Of a stretch of 64,000 nucleotides of DNA, positions 33,951-43,157 are shown piece after piece. The notes under the pieces are model-generated. The model was not told where the DNA came from and did no database searches. It saw only the letters and a list, made by a program, of their open reading frames with translations. This DNA is from DATLXH01 sp035576005 (GTDB lineage Bacteria; Acidobacteriota; Thermoanaerobaculia; Gp7-AA8). Numbering within the stretch: position 1 is the first letter of the stretch; the number at the start of each line of letters is the position of its first letter. A program made the translations under genes and the position numbers. The stretch covers positions 9,089 to 73,088 of the forward strand of contig DATLXH010000071.1 in the NCBI GenBank assembly GCA_035576005.1, in the 5' to 3' direction.

Positions 33951-35102
33951 TCAGGGCAAAAATTCGGTCTGCTCGACGATGCGAATATCACGTCGCGCAA
34001 GCTCGTCTATGAACGGCTGAATCGGGATGCATCTCTCCTGCGGCAGAGCGCCTTTCGCTGTTGTCACTCCGCTCGCCATCATCTGCGCCACGATCGAGGC
34101 GGGGAATGCAGTGGTTCGCATCATTGCCGAAAGGCCGGTCTTCTCGTCATAGCGATCGACAATGTCATAGCGGATTCGTTGCCGCGTCGCTCCCTTGATT
34201 CCGACGGCCTCCACACGGATCAGCACGAAGTCGGGTTCGTCTGCCGGAAGATTCTTCATGAGGAGCTCTCCGAAGAGACGGCGAGGTGTCACGTCGGCGC
34301 CATGGACCTGGATCCCTTCACTCGAGCAGAGACCGAGATCGATCATGGTCTTGAATTTCTCGCAGTGACCTGCATAACGGATGGTCTTGTAGTCGAGCTC
34401 GCGAACCCTGCCGAGGAGGGTGTCGGGGAGTGTGGACGTTCCGCCGGAGGTCTGAAACGCTTCGAGCGTGGGGAAGGATGGGAAGCTCAGTGACTCGACC
34501 TCTGTCATGGAGGGGATCGTGAGAATGCGGCCGTCCCGGATCACCTGGGCGGGTTCGATGTACTCGTTGATCAATCCTTCAACGGAAAACACGAGCTGGT
34601 AGTCGAGGGGGGGGCGCGGTTTCTGTGGCAACCCTCCGACGCGGATGTGAACGCCTTCGACACTGTCCAGACGCGCGAGCGCGTGCATGACCAGGATCGA
34701 CACCATGCCCGGGGCGAGGCCGCAGTCGGGGATCACGTTGACACCGGCCCGCTTTGCGTCGCTGTCGAGGGCCAGCTCGGCAGCAACGACATCATTGTTG
34801 CCACCCAGATCGCAGAAGTTCGCGCCCGCGGCAATCGCCAGTCTCGCAAGCTCGACGTTGTGTCGGTATACGACGCAGCTGATGATCGCGTCGTGACCTT
34901 TCATGAGCGCCAGCGTCGTCTCGCGGTCTTCGACGTCCGCGCGCTGAATCGTCAGCTTTGAAGACCCGACCTTCGCCTCGAGCTCCGCAAGGCGGGCGGG
35001 ATCAACGTCAGCGACGGTTACGTGATCGACAGGCGAGTTGTGGATGAGATCCCAGGATGCGCCGAATCCCATGCGGCCGGCACCTAGTATGAGGATATTC
35101 AT
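33951..35102 (-). CDS. saccharopine dehydrogenase family protein (lysine dehydrogenase-like)
   Basis: 383 aa. N-terminal Rossmann fold NILILGAGRMGFGASWDL, then the typical DAIISCVVYRHNVELARLAIAAGANFCDLGGNNDVV and NVIPDCGLAPGMVSIL blocks, and a C-terminal substrate domain with RVGGLPQKPRPPLDYQLVFSVEGLINEY. The pattern is closest to L-lysine 6-dehydrogenase / carboxynorspermidine and saccharopine reductases. It probably acts on a dibasic amino acid or its Schiff base with NAD(P). Followed at 30 bases by the TerB-like gene. Confidence 0.8.
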   Translation of the reverse strand: MNILILGAGRMGFGASWDLIHNSPVDHVTVADVDPARLAELEAKVGSSKLTIQRADVEDRETTLALMKGHDAIISCVVYRHNVELARLAIAAGANFCDLGGNNDVVAAELALDSDAKRAGVNVIPDCGLAPGMVSILVMHALARLDSVEGVHIRVGGLPQKPRPPLDYQLVFSVEGLINEYIEPAQVIRDGRILTIPSMTEVESLSFPSFPTLEAFQTSGGTSTLPDTLLGRVRELDYKTIRYAGHCEKFKTMIDLGLCSSEGIQVHGADVTPRRLFGELLMKNLPADEPDFVLIRVEAVGIKGATRQRIRYDIVDRYDEKTGLSAMMRTTAFPASIVAQMMASGVTTAKGALPQERCIPIQPFIDELARRDIRIVEQTEFLP

Positions 35103-35243
35103 GAAGGCCCTTCGTTAACGAATTCGTGCGGAGTCTAACTTAGTTGATCGGCTCGCTGATTGGCTCGATGATCGGGGGCTGCTTCGAAATGCACGAGAGC
35201 TGCGGAGCGTTGACGCAGGTGAAAAACGAGAAGGAGCGTGCCG

Positions 35244-35753
35244 ATGAAATTCTCTGAGATGCCTTCCGGGTCTCACGCCTGGGTCTTTGCTTCGAACGAG
35301 CGATTGAGCGTCGAAGCATCCCGAAAGCTCCTCGACGCCGTTGACGCCTTTCTCGCGCAATGGGCCTCGCATGGCCAGCCGAACGTATCGGCCCGCGAAC
35401 TGCGGGAGAATCGTTTTCTGATCGTCGCCGCAGATGAATCGCACGCGCCGTCCGGTTGCGGAATCGACAAGCTCTTCTCTCTGATCGCGAAACTCGAGCA
35501 GGAGCTGGGAATGAGTCTCATCGACTCCTCCCGCGTTTTCCATCGCGATAAAAACGGTGAAATCGTCGTGGCGACTCGAGACGAGTTCCGCAAGCTTGCT
35601 CAGGAGGGGAAGGTCGGACTCGATACCGCGATCTTCGACATCGCGATCTCCGAACTCGGCGATGTCGTGTCGGGAAAATGGGAGACGCAAGCCGGGAACT
35701 CGTGGCACGCAAGGGCCTTTCCGTTACGGCCGGCTGGAGAGCTCGCCAGCTAA
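35244..35753 (+). CDS. conserved hypothetical protein, sometimes annotated as ABC transporter ATPase
   Basis: 169 aa from ATG 35244, with AAGGAG 7 bases upstream; a GTG at 35238 is less likely. Text such as WVFASNERLSVEASRKLLDAVDAFLAQWASHGQPNVS, IDKLFSLIAKLEQELGMSLIDSSRVFHRD and VGLDTAIFDIAISELGDVVSGKWETQAGNSWHAR is typical of a family found in Bacteroidetes and Acidobacteria that databases sometimes label ABC transporter ATPase. It has no Walker motif, so that label is not supported here. Function unknown; probably cytoplasmic. Confidence 0.75.
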   Translation: MKFSEMPSGSHAWVFASNERLSVEASRKLLDAVDAFLAQWASHGQPNVSARELRENRFLIVAADESHAPSGCGIDKLFSLIAKLEQELGMSLIDSSRVFHRDKNGEIVVATRDEFRKLAQEGKVGLDTAIFDIAISELGDVVSGKWETQAGNSWHARAFPLRPAGELAS

Positions 35754-35956
35754 TCCGAGACTCTCGTTTGGCTGGGTGGAGGGCCACCAGACTCTGTAAG
35801 TCAGCCGGTCACGTCCAACGGACTTCGGAGCGACGGCGCGTTATCGTGGGAGATCGCGGCGATAAAGTCGTCCTTTTCGCGATTCGCCTGATGAAGTGAG
35901 GCGGCCAGGGCCTCTGCCCGCCGGCGCCGCGGCGTGGCGCCCGGCTTTCCCTTTCG

Positions 35957-38257
35957 TCACTTCAAGAAGAGTGAGATTGAGATCGCGCCGGCCGGGACCC
36001 GTTGCCGCGGAGCGTTTTTGAAAGCATCCAGAGCGAAGAAATCGATGGCCAGCGCACGACTCGATACGCTGTCCGGGTCCGGACCGGTCAGCAACTCGAT
36101 GGGTCCCGTCTCCGCCAGACCACCGATCTTCGTGGGCAGCTCGCCTCGGGCTACCGGCGGCGGCAGCCCGCGCAGCTGCTGATGGTGTCTGAGAGCCGGC
36201 TGGGGCGCTCGTACCCCTCCTATGACGATGCCTATGAACCTGGTGGTCGTGCGATCGACTCCACCCAGCACGACATCGAATTTTTGCCCTGAACCATCGG
36301 GGAAACGCATTCTCATCTCTTCCTTTCCTGCTGGGGTTGGGGCATGGAGGATCCACAGAGGGTGTGACACGGAAACGACGGACATCGTCTCGTCAGGTCG
36401 GTGATCCCGTGTCCAGACGAAAGTGCCGTCGCTGGCCAACTCGACTCGCTCAGTCTCGAGCCCGGCGGTGGAAAACCAGAAAACCGCGCCATTTTCGAAG
36501 GGGGCCTGAGAGACGATCTTCGCACGATTTCCTCTGAGTGGTACGAGCTGGACGTCGATTCTCCTCTTCTCGCGCCGCGTCATGGTGAACGCCTCGATGG
36601 CCTGGCGCTGATAACCGGGGTGCGTGACGGAGAGCCGGATCTCACGTTCGGGGATCGCCGGTATGACGACCTGGCCGGACGCCCGATCGTCACTACCGGC
36701 CTTGAGGTCGCGATGAAAAAGCTCGCGCTTGGGGATCAGTAGTGACATCACGCCGTAACGTACGGCAGCGCCATTCAACGCTTCTCTCGTGAACGTGTCC
36801 CGGACCGCGATCGTGAGCTCATTTGCAGGGATGTCGATGTCAAAGCGTCCACCGCGTTTCATCGGTTGATCGGTCACGACGACTTCTCGCGGGGTTCCGT
36901 CGCATGAGGCTACGTTGATCTGAGAATCCGGGGCAAGAAGACGCGAGACGACCGCTTGATACTCGCTAGAGTCGCGTGACGCGAATCCGTAGCCTCCTGG
37001 AAATTGGATTGTCACGTCCTCGCCCAGTGGCTCGCCTCCCATGGTCACAGCCCCCGCTACCTCGTCGTATTGCGCGAGCAAAGGCAACCAGGCCACACCG
37101 AGTGGCCGTACGAAACCGATTGCCGCGATGGGCGGAAGTTTTCCGAAGCGCATCTCCACACGGTAAGAACCTGATGCCAGATCGTCGATTCGCAAAGCGC
37201 CGAAGGTTAGATGTGGCTCGAAGGTATCGGTCCTGAAGACGGTGCAGGCCGAAGATTCGGACAACTCACTCGGACGCCGGCCGCGCTCGCATGCAGCGAT
37301 TGAGATTTCGATCGTTCGAGGTCGCCGGTCGTCCGCGCATGAGCCGAGCAGACGGTCGAGCGCGGGCAGGTCGTCGGGAGTACTCCAGTTGACGATCAGC
37401 GTCCCTGCAGGCCGTGCGATCAACGGCTGCTCGACGACGGTGAGCCCATCTTCGACTTTCAACCGCCTGCGATTCGGCACCCAGCCGCGCCCTTCGAGAT
37501 TCAGATCGACGTCTCCCGCTGGAACGTCGCGCACACGGAAGAAAGAACCATTGACAGAGGGGAGCGAGGGAAGGGGATCGGATTCGCGCCACGGTCCTCC
37601 CCCGGAAGCACGAACTGCTGGAAGTGTTACGCCGCGTGCATTCCTGATCGCAGCCCTGTCACCTTCGGAGATCTGAAGCCATCCGATGATCGATGGAGGT
37701 CCCGCGGAGCGTGCATCGACACGGAGCTCGGTGCCCGGCGCGATCGCAGCAATGGGAAGGAGCGCGACGAGCTTCGATTTGCGAAGGACGCAGAGCCAGA
37801 GTGGCTCACCGGCAGGCACGGTGACAGAGTCCGCGGAGGCCGCGACTGGAAACGCGCTGTTTAAAGCGGGGACGTAAGCGACCGCGGTATGGCCTTGTGG
37901 AAGCGAGGAAACGAGCGTCGCCGCTTGATTCAGCGTCAGGGTAATCTGGGCTGGAGCTGCATCTCCGTCAACGAGGAGTTGGCTCGAGAGCGAGCTCCCC
38001 CCTTCACGCGCAAAGACATTCCACAAGCCTGAAGGAATGTCGATCGCAGCGCCAGCGTCGACGCATACAACCTCCTGAGACGAGAGCCAGCGCTGGAAAG
38101 GATTCTCGCCATCTGCTGCAGCGAACCGGCAGACTTCGCCACCGGTGACTCTCACGCCGTCACGCTCGAGCGTGGCTCGTTGGCCGGCACCTGCAGCGGT
38201 GCCCACCGCGGCACCAAAAATCAGTGCTGCAAAGCGAAACGCAATCTTCAACGACAT
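35957..38257 (-). CDS. large secreted protein of unknown function, beta-sandwich rich
   Basis: 766 aa. Signal peptide FRFAALIFGAAVGTAAGAG. The body is a chain of beta-sandwich-like units: PSGLWNVFAREGG, FRVRDVPAGDVDLNLEGRGWVPNRRRLKV, IDDLASGSYRVEMRFGKLP, IPANELTIAVRDTFTREALNGAAVRYGV and RASGQVVIPAIPEREIRLSVTHPGYQRQAIEAF. The last resembles carboxypeptidase-regulatory/CarboxypepD_reg repeats. There is no catalytic signature I recognise. It faces the 38511-41036 gene across a 253-base gap that holds a palindromic operator-like site. Confidence 0.65.
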   Translation of the reverse strand: MSLKIAFRFAALIFGAAVGTAAGAGQRATLERDGVRVTGGEVCRFAAADGENPFQRWLSSQEVVCVDAGAAIDIPSGLWNVFAREGGSSLSSQLLVDGDAAPAQITLTLNQAATLVSSLPQGHTAVAYVPALNSAFPVAASADSVTVPAGEPLWLCVLRKSKLVALLPIAAIAPGTELRVDARSAGPPSIIGWLQISEGDRAAIRNARGVTLPAVRASGGGPWRESDPLPSLPSVNGSFFRVRDVPAGDVDLNLEGRGWVPNRRRLKVEDGLTVVEQPLIARPAGTLIVNWSTPDDLPALDRLLGSCADDRRPRTIEISIAACERGRRPSELSESSACTVFRTDTFEPHLTFGALRIDDLASGSYRVEMRFGKLPPIAAIGFVRPLGVAWLPLLAQYDEVAGAVTMGGEPLGEDVTIQFPGGYGFASRDSSEYQAVVSRLLAPDSQINVASCDGTPREVVVTDQPMKRGGRFDIDIPANELTIAVRDTFTREALNGAAVRYGVMSLLIPKRELFHRDLKAGSDDRASGQVVIPAIPEREIRLSVTHPGYQRQAIEAFTMTRREKRRIDVQLVPLRGNRAKIVSQAPFENGAVFWFSTAGLETERVELASDGTFVWTRDHRPDETMSVVSVSHPLWILHAPTPAGKEEMRMRFPDGSGQKFDVVLGGVDRTTTRFIGIVIGGVRAPQPALRHHQQLRGLPPPVARGELPTKIGGLAETGPIELLTGPDPDSVSSRALAIDFFALDAFKNAPRQRVPAGAISISLFLK

Positions 38258-38321
38258 GCTGGTTCGACGTTACAACCGGGCGTAGCGTTACTCATCTGGC
38301 GGGCCCACACGACTGATGAAC

Positions 38322-38338
38322 TTCTTATGTCATAAGAA
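38322..38338. promoter_or_regulatory. 17-bp palindrome, candidate operator
   Basis: TTCTTATGTCATAAGAA, a perfect 8-bp inverted repeat around one central T. It lies in a locally AT-rich 253-base divergent intergenic region, 65 bases from the minus-strand start and 173 from the plus-strand start. The size and symmetry are those of a dimeric repressor site. Confidence 0.5.
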
Positions 38339-38510
38339 CATAGAAGGCTTGGGAGCGGATTCATGGACATAGATTTTATCGCTATGGAAAATCAGGTCGG
38401 GCGCAAATGGTCCTGAATAACTATATGGTGTAGAGTGATATTGTTCCCCTAAAGCGAGAACAACTTCCTCAGCATGTCGTGGGCGAGGTCATTTCCATAG
38501 GAGTCTTCCT

Positions 38511-41036
38511 TTGTCTGCTGTCGTCACCTCATTCTGTTTTTTGATTGCCCGGAGTGGTCGACTCTTCTCGAGATCGATCCTCAGCGGAGGCGATCAAGAA
38601 GAGCTTGCGACCACGCTGGATGCGCCGTTGAGCCGCACGAGCGTTGTCTCGTCGACAATCCGCAGGGAGGTGGGCCTGGCCCCGCGCTCGCGCCGCTCGC
38701 ACTGGGCTCGAACCGTCATAGCCATGAGTCTTGCTCTAACGGCCGGTGGTTCAGTCGCTGAGACGAGGCGTCTCGCCGTCGGTCCCGAGCAGGTCGTTTC
38801 TCTTGTAGCCGGGGAGGCGGTGACGAGTGCGTCGAAAGCTGCCGTCGCCAGCAATGGACAAGATTTTCTTGCCGTCTGGCAGGACTCCCGAGGGGGTCGA
38901 GAGGCGATCTATGCAGCAAGACTCTCGCGAAGCGGCGACGTACTTGATCCCCATGCGATTCTCGTCTCGGGTGCGCCTCCGGAAGCGCCAGCGGGTAGAG
39001 ATCCAGACGTTGTATGGAATGGGGAAAGCTATCTGATCACCTGGAGTTGCGGAGCGCCCTTCGCCTCAGAGATCTGTCTTGCGCGAATCAGCGGTGGCGG
39101 CGGCCTCTCTTCCGTTCCACGTCCCGGCATCCGAGGGAAGTTGCCTTCGCTGGCCTGGGATGGATCCCGTTTCATGCTCGTCACGAGCGGGCTGTTGAGC
39201 CTCGATTCATTCGTAATGGGTGCGTTGCTCGATAAGTCCGGTCAGGTCATTGCGAAAGAGATTCGATTATCGAGGGACCGTGGCCACAGCCCCGACGTCG
39301 CGTGGAATGGCAAGACCTTTTTCACCGTCTGGACGAATTATGCGAGATACCCGTCGATAGCGGGAGTGGCGTCGGATGGCGAAGGGAACGTGATGGCCAA
39401 AGAGACGATCCTCTCCACGCCACTCAGCTCCGGATATTCCTCCGGACCGAAAGTAGCCTCAGATGGGTCGGAGTTTTTCGTGGTGTGGCAGGATGTAGGC
39501 AACCTCTCCCGGCTCAAAGGGCGCGGAATTGACTCGGAGGGCACGCCTCGAGCCGAGGTGATCGAGTTGTCAGCAGAGCTCGATACCAGATTCAATTTTT
39601 CTTCCTTCGAGCCGCACCTCGCCTTCGACGGTCGTTCGTACATCGTTACGTACCGTGTCAGGGATCGGGTTGAGGCGAGACGAATCGGGCGAGATCAGGG
39701 GCTCGACCCGCCCATTCTGATCACACGTGGGGTAATCCGCGAGACGACCCGTGCGATTGCCGCGAACAGAGAGCGCACGCTGATCCTCACCACTCCGGAC
39801 CCGTTCGCACGCTTCCCCGATCGGATTGGCTTAATCGGGAGGTTTGTTGAACCAGGGCCGGACACCGTTTCACCGCCACTTGGAATCGATGTCTCCAAAA
39901 GCTTGCCGACGCAACTCAGTCCGAGCGCGATCTGGGACGGCAGAAATTACGTTGTGGCGTGGTCGGAAACTTCCAGCGATGGGCTAACTGGACAAGTGAG
40001 AGCCGCTGGGTTTGATGGCGCGGAAGAGCCAGCCCCCGTGGGCCGTGGCACGTTGTTGCGGGGTGGCTCTCTCAACGACCAACGCTACGCTGCAGCGAGC
40101 TTCAACGGACAGAACACCCTCGTCGTCTGGCTCGAGCGCGAAACGCGCAACGCTTCGAATGGCGCGATCTACGCTGCGCGTGTCGCAGGGGATGGAACGC
40201 TGCTCGCGCCCGGCGCTTTCCGCATCTCTTCGGACGCATCCTTTACGCCTGCTGCCGTCGCCTGGGACGGCGTGAACCATCTCGTCGTATGGGCATCCGC
40301 TACGTCGAAGGACATTGTCGGATCGAGAGTCGCCCCCGACGGACTGCTGGTCGATCCGGTGCCCTTTCCGATTTCCTCGAATAGCCCACTTGGGAACTTC
40401 GACCCATCGATTGCATGGAACGGCAAAGCGTTCCTGGTGGTGTGGAGTGCGATACGAGGAAGCGGTTGCCAGGTCACGTGCCCGGGTCCGGTAACCCGAG
40501 TCGAGGCGCGGCTGGTGTCTCCGTCGGGCATGGTCACTGGAAACCCGATCATTCTGGCGCCAATCATCAGCGGCCGCTCGAGCGTCGCTTCGAGCGGGCG
40601 GGAGTTTCTGGTCGTCTTTATCAATCCCCTGGTTCACGCAAAGCGGGTAACGAATGATGGCGTCTCTCTCGATGGCCCTGCTGAAACCCGGGGGATTCTC
40701 CTCTCCGCTTTACCATCCGCAGGCGCGATGGTCGTGTGGGACGGCGAGAAGTATCTTGTGGGCATTCAGACCGGCCAGTCGCCGCCAGCCGATGTTTTCG
40801 TAACGGCCGTCAACGGTGACGGCACCATTCTGGTCCCGTCGATCACTCCAGTTTCCACCTCGGTGGGGGACGAGGGAGCACCGTTTATCGTTCCCCGCTC
40901 TCCCGACCTTTCGGCCATCTTCTACCATCGATTCGCATTCGAATCGCCATTCAACGGAGTATCGAGAATTTTTACCCGTCTGCTCGTCAGTAGCGTTCCC
41001 GAGCTCCTGCCGCGCCGACGGGCGGCACGCCGGTGA
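38511..41036 (+). CDS. large secreted propeller-like repeat protein
   Basis: 841 aa from TTG 38511 with AGGAG upstream; an ATG at 38724 (MSLALTAGGSVAETRR, signal-like) may be the true start. It contains at least nine imperfect repeats of about 55-65 aa with a core W-(D/N)-G-x-x-(F/Y)-L-V-x-W: ASNGQDFLAVWQD, VWNGESYLITWS, AWDGSRFMLVT, AWNGKTFFTVW, IWDGRNYVVAW, AWDGVNHLVVW, AWNGKAFLVVW, VWDGEKYLVGI. Each is followed by an AxRV/SxxG strand. This is a propeller-like surface or secreted protein; no catalytic residues are recognised. Confidence 0.75.
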   Translation: MSAVVTSFCFLIARSGRLFSRSILSGGDQEELATTLDAPLSRTSVVSSTIRREVGLAPRSRRSHWARTVIAMSLALTAGGSVAETRRLAVGPEQVVSLVAGEAVTSASKAAVASNGQDFLAVWQDSRGGREAIYAARLSRSGDVLDPHAILVSGAPPEAPAGRDPDVVWNGESYLITWSCGAPFASEICLARISGGGGLSSVPRPGIRGKLPSLAWDGSRFMLVTSGLLSLDSFVMGALLDKSGQVIAKEIRLSRDRGHSPDVAWNGKTFFTVWTNYARYPSIAGVASDGEGNVMAKETILSTPLSSGYSSGPKVASDGSEFFVVWQDVGNLSRLKGRGIDSEGTPRAEVIELSAELDTRFNFSSFEPHLAFDGRSYIVTYRVRDRVEARRIGRDQGLDPPILITRGVIRETTRAIAANRERTLILTTPDPFARFPDRIGLIGRFVEPGPDTVSPPLGIDVSKSLPTQLSPSAIWDGRNYVVAWSETSSDGLTGQVRAAGFDGAEEPAPVGRGTLLRGGSLNDQRYAAASFNGQNTLVVWLERETRNASNGAIYAARVAGDGTLLAPGAFRISSDASFTPAAVAWDGVNHLVVWASATSKDIVGSRVAPDGLLVDPVPFPISSNSPLGNFDPSIAWNGKAFLVVWSAIRGSGCQVTCPGPVTRVEARLVSPSGMVTGNPIILAPIISGRSSVASSGREFLVVFINPLVHAKRVTNDGVSLDGPAETRGILLSALPSAGAMVVWDGEKYLVGIQTGQSPPADVFVTAVNGDGTILVPSITPVSTSVGDEGAPFIVPRSPDLSAIFYHRFAFESPFNGVSRIFTRLLVSSVPELLPRRRAARR

Positions 41037-41134
41037 CTACAGTCCCTTTCAACAAGATCCACCGGGCGCCTGGAGACATGTTCCGCGAATGACGAAACAG
41101 TTCTTCTGTCTTACTGCTCTGATATCGTTCGCTG

Positions 41135-42565
41135 ATGCGACGATTCCTGATCCCCGTTCTCCTGTTTACCCTTCCCGCCTTCTCAGACGACACCCCGAAG
41201 CGCCCGCCCACGACCGCGCAGGCTGTCGAGTTCGCGCGGAGATGGCTCGATGTTCAGCGGATGTACGACGGCATTCCCGGAGTGTCCGCATCCATCGTTC
41301 ACGATCAGAAGGTGATCTGGAGCGGAGGCTCGGGCCTCGCTGATCCTGCCACGAATCGTGCGGCGGATGCCAACACGCTCTACAGCATCTGCTCGGTGTC
41401 GAAACTCTTCACGAGTCTCGCAGTGATGCAGCTTCGCGATGAGGGAAAGCTGAACCTTGATGACCCCGTCTCGAAGCATCTGAAGTGGTTCCAGATGAAG
41501 GCTGCGGACGAAGGTCGCGACGCAACGTTACGTGGCATCCTCACACATTCCGCAGGCATCCCTCGCGAGTCTGACTACCCCTACTGGACCGGAGACTTCG
41601 AGTTTCCAACACGGGAACAGATCGTTGCGCGGGTTGCCTCACAACAACCGCTCTATCCTTCGCAGCGCTACTTCCAGTACTCGAACCTCGGCATTACCCT
41701 GGCCGGAGAAGTCGTCAGCGCGGTTTCAGGCAAGCCTTACGAGCAGTACATCCGCGAGCGAATTCTGCAGCCGGTCGGACTCTCGTCGACCTTCACTGAG
41801 ATCCCGCTCCAGGAGAAGGGCAAACGGCTGGCCGTTGGTTACAGTGCGAAGCGGCGCGACGGGACGCGCACACAATTGGCGCCGTTCCAGGTTCGCGGCA
41901 TCGCTCCCGCCGCAGGGTTTGCGTCAACCGCCACTGATCTCGCGAGGTTCGCGGAATGGCAGTTCAGAGTCCTGGCGAATAAGGACAGCACGGTCATCGA
42001 TCCCCGCACGCTTCGCGAGATGCAACGCGCGAACTGGGTCGAACCCGATCTCGAACAGTTCTGGGGTCTCGGTTTCTCCGTTTGGAAGAAAGGGGAGAAG
42101 GTGTTCGTCGGACATGGCGGCTCCTGTCCGGGCTTCCGAACCGAATTCATGATGAAGCCCGACGAGAAGGTTGCCGTTGCAGTCCTCGCGAATGCCTCGG
42201 GTGTGAACACCGGCGGCTACGCAAAGGCCATGTACGACCTCATTGCGCCGACACTCAAAAGCAGTGCGGCACCGGCATTGGCAGTGCCTCCAGTCGATCT
42301 CTCACCGTACGTTGGTTCCTATGACGAATTTCCATGGTCTGGTGAGACCATCTTCGTCGCGTGGGGAGATGATCTTGCGGTGGTCGGAATGCCGGAGATG
42401 GACCCGTTCAAGGAGCTCGAACGCCTCCGCAAAAGCGCGCCAAACGAGTTCCGACGCGTTCGGAAGGATGGATCACTCGGCGAAGTCGTGAGATTTGAGA
42501 TGGGTGCTGATGGAAAGGCGACACGGGTCTGGTGGCATAGCAACCCATCAACCAGGATGAAGTGA
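41135..42565 (+). CDS. serine hydrolase, class C beta-lactamase family
   Basis: 476 aa. Signal peptide RFLIPVLLFTLPAFS. Motifs of the class C/EstB/PBP4* fold: S87-V-S-K90 in SICSVSKLFTSLA, Y-S-N in RYFQYSNLGITLAGEVV, and HGG in FVGHGGSCPGFRTEF. The C-terminal 100 residues form an extra beta domain (YVGSYDEFPWSGETIFVAW). Probably a periplasmic D,D-peptidase or esterase, not a drug beta-lactamase. The next gene's ATG overlaps its stop by one base (TGATG). Confidence 0.85.
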   Translation: MRRFLIPVLLFTLPAFSDDTPKRPPTTAQAVEFARRWLDVQRMYDGIPGVSASIVHDQKVIWSGGSGLADPATNRAADANTLYSICSVSKLFTSLAVMQLRDEGKLNLDDPVSKHLKWFQMKAADEGRDATLRGILTHSAGIPRESDYPYWTGDFEFPTREQIVARVASQQPLYPSQRYFQYSNLGITLAGEVVSAVSGKPYEQYIRERILQPVGLSSTFTEIPLQEKGKRLAVGYSAKRRDGTRTQLAPFQVRGIAPAAGFASTATDLARFAEWQFRVLANKDSTVIDPRTLREMQRANWVEPDLEQFWGLGFSVWKKGEKVFVGHGGSCPGFRTEFMMKPDEKVAVAVLANASGVNTGGYAKAMYDLIAPTLKSSAAPALAVPPVDLSPYVGSYDEFPWSGETIFVAWGDDLAVVGMPEMDPFKELERLRKSAPNEFRRVRKDGSLGEVVRFEMGADGKATRVWWHSNPSTRMK

Positions 42566-42852
42566 TGAGCGCTCTGGTCATCGTCGACATCGAGGTGCTG
42601 GATCCTGTCCGGTACGAGGACTACAAGCGACTCGCGTCAGCCTCGATTGCCGCCCATGGCGGACGCTACCTCGTGCGCGGCGGGCGCTCGGAAGTTCTCG
42701 ATGGCAATTGGACGCCGCGACGGCTCGTCGTTCTCGAGTTCGACTCGATGGAAGATGCAAAGGCCTGGCGTATGTCATCCGAATACGCAGAGGCCAAACG
42801 CATCCGCGAGAGTTGCGCCCGCTCCAGTATGGTTGTGGTGGAAGGCTTGTAG
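42565..42852 (+). CDS. DUF1330 family protein
   Basis: 95 aa from ATG 42565 (TGATG coupling with the upstream hydrolase; a GTG at 42562 is also open). The text ALVIVDIEVLDPVRYEDYKRLASASIAAHGGRYLVRGG and RLVVLEFDSMEDAKAWRMSSEYAEAKRIRESCARSSMVVVEG is the DUF1330 dimeric ferredoxin-like fold. The family has no defined role. The Family 2/MITE-like unit begins 15 bases after its stop. Confidence 0.9.
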   Translation: MSALVIVDIEVLDPVRYEDYKRLASASIAAHGGRYLVRGGRSEVLDGNWTPRRLVVLEFDSMEDAKAWRMSSEYAEAKRIRESCARSSMVVVEGL

Positions 42853-42867
42853 GTCGTGCACCGCTTC

Positions 42868-43112
42868 TGATGACACCGATTCACTGACTTACGTGGTTGA
42901 GCCGCGAAGCGGCGTATCCCTCTCCCCGGCGGGGAGAGGGAAGCGAGCGGAGCGAAGCAGGGAGAGGGGCGTGAAAGTCTCGTCAGTCCGTCGGAAAGGG
43001 CGAGGTCTTCGTATCTCCCGCGGCCCCTCTCCCGGTCGCTTACGCGACCACCCTCTCCCCGCCGGGAGAGGGATTCGCCCCTTCGGTGCGCGAGTCCCGC
43101 CGCGTGTCATCA
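42868..43112. mobile_element. MITE-like unit with 9-bp terminal inverted repeats, copy 2
   Basis: TGATGACAC (42868-42876) and GTGTCATCA (43104-43112) enclose a Family 2 palindrome. It is nearly the same length as the copy at 25883-26126 and shares the outer sequences CCGCTTCTGATGACACCG and CACTTCTTCAACAGCG. The AACAGCG-TTCC-CGCTGTT hairpin follows at 43120-43137. Confidence 0.65.
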
Positions 43113-43157
43113 CTTCTTCAACAGCGTTCCCGCTGTTAACCCGCTCGGGATGACTGG

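Noticed and set aside
41135..42565. Antibiotic-resistance beta-lactamase
   Set aside because: SxxK/YxN/HGG motifs fit the wider class C serine hydrolase family with a C-terminal extension; nothing specific to AmpC-type resistance enzymes.
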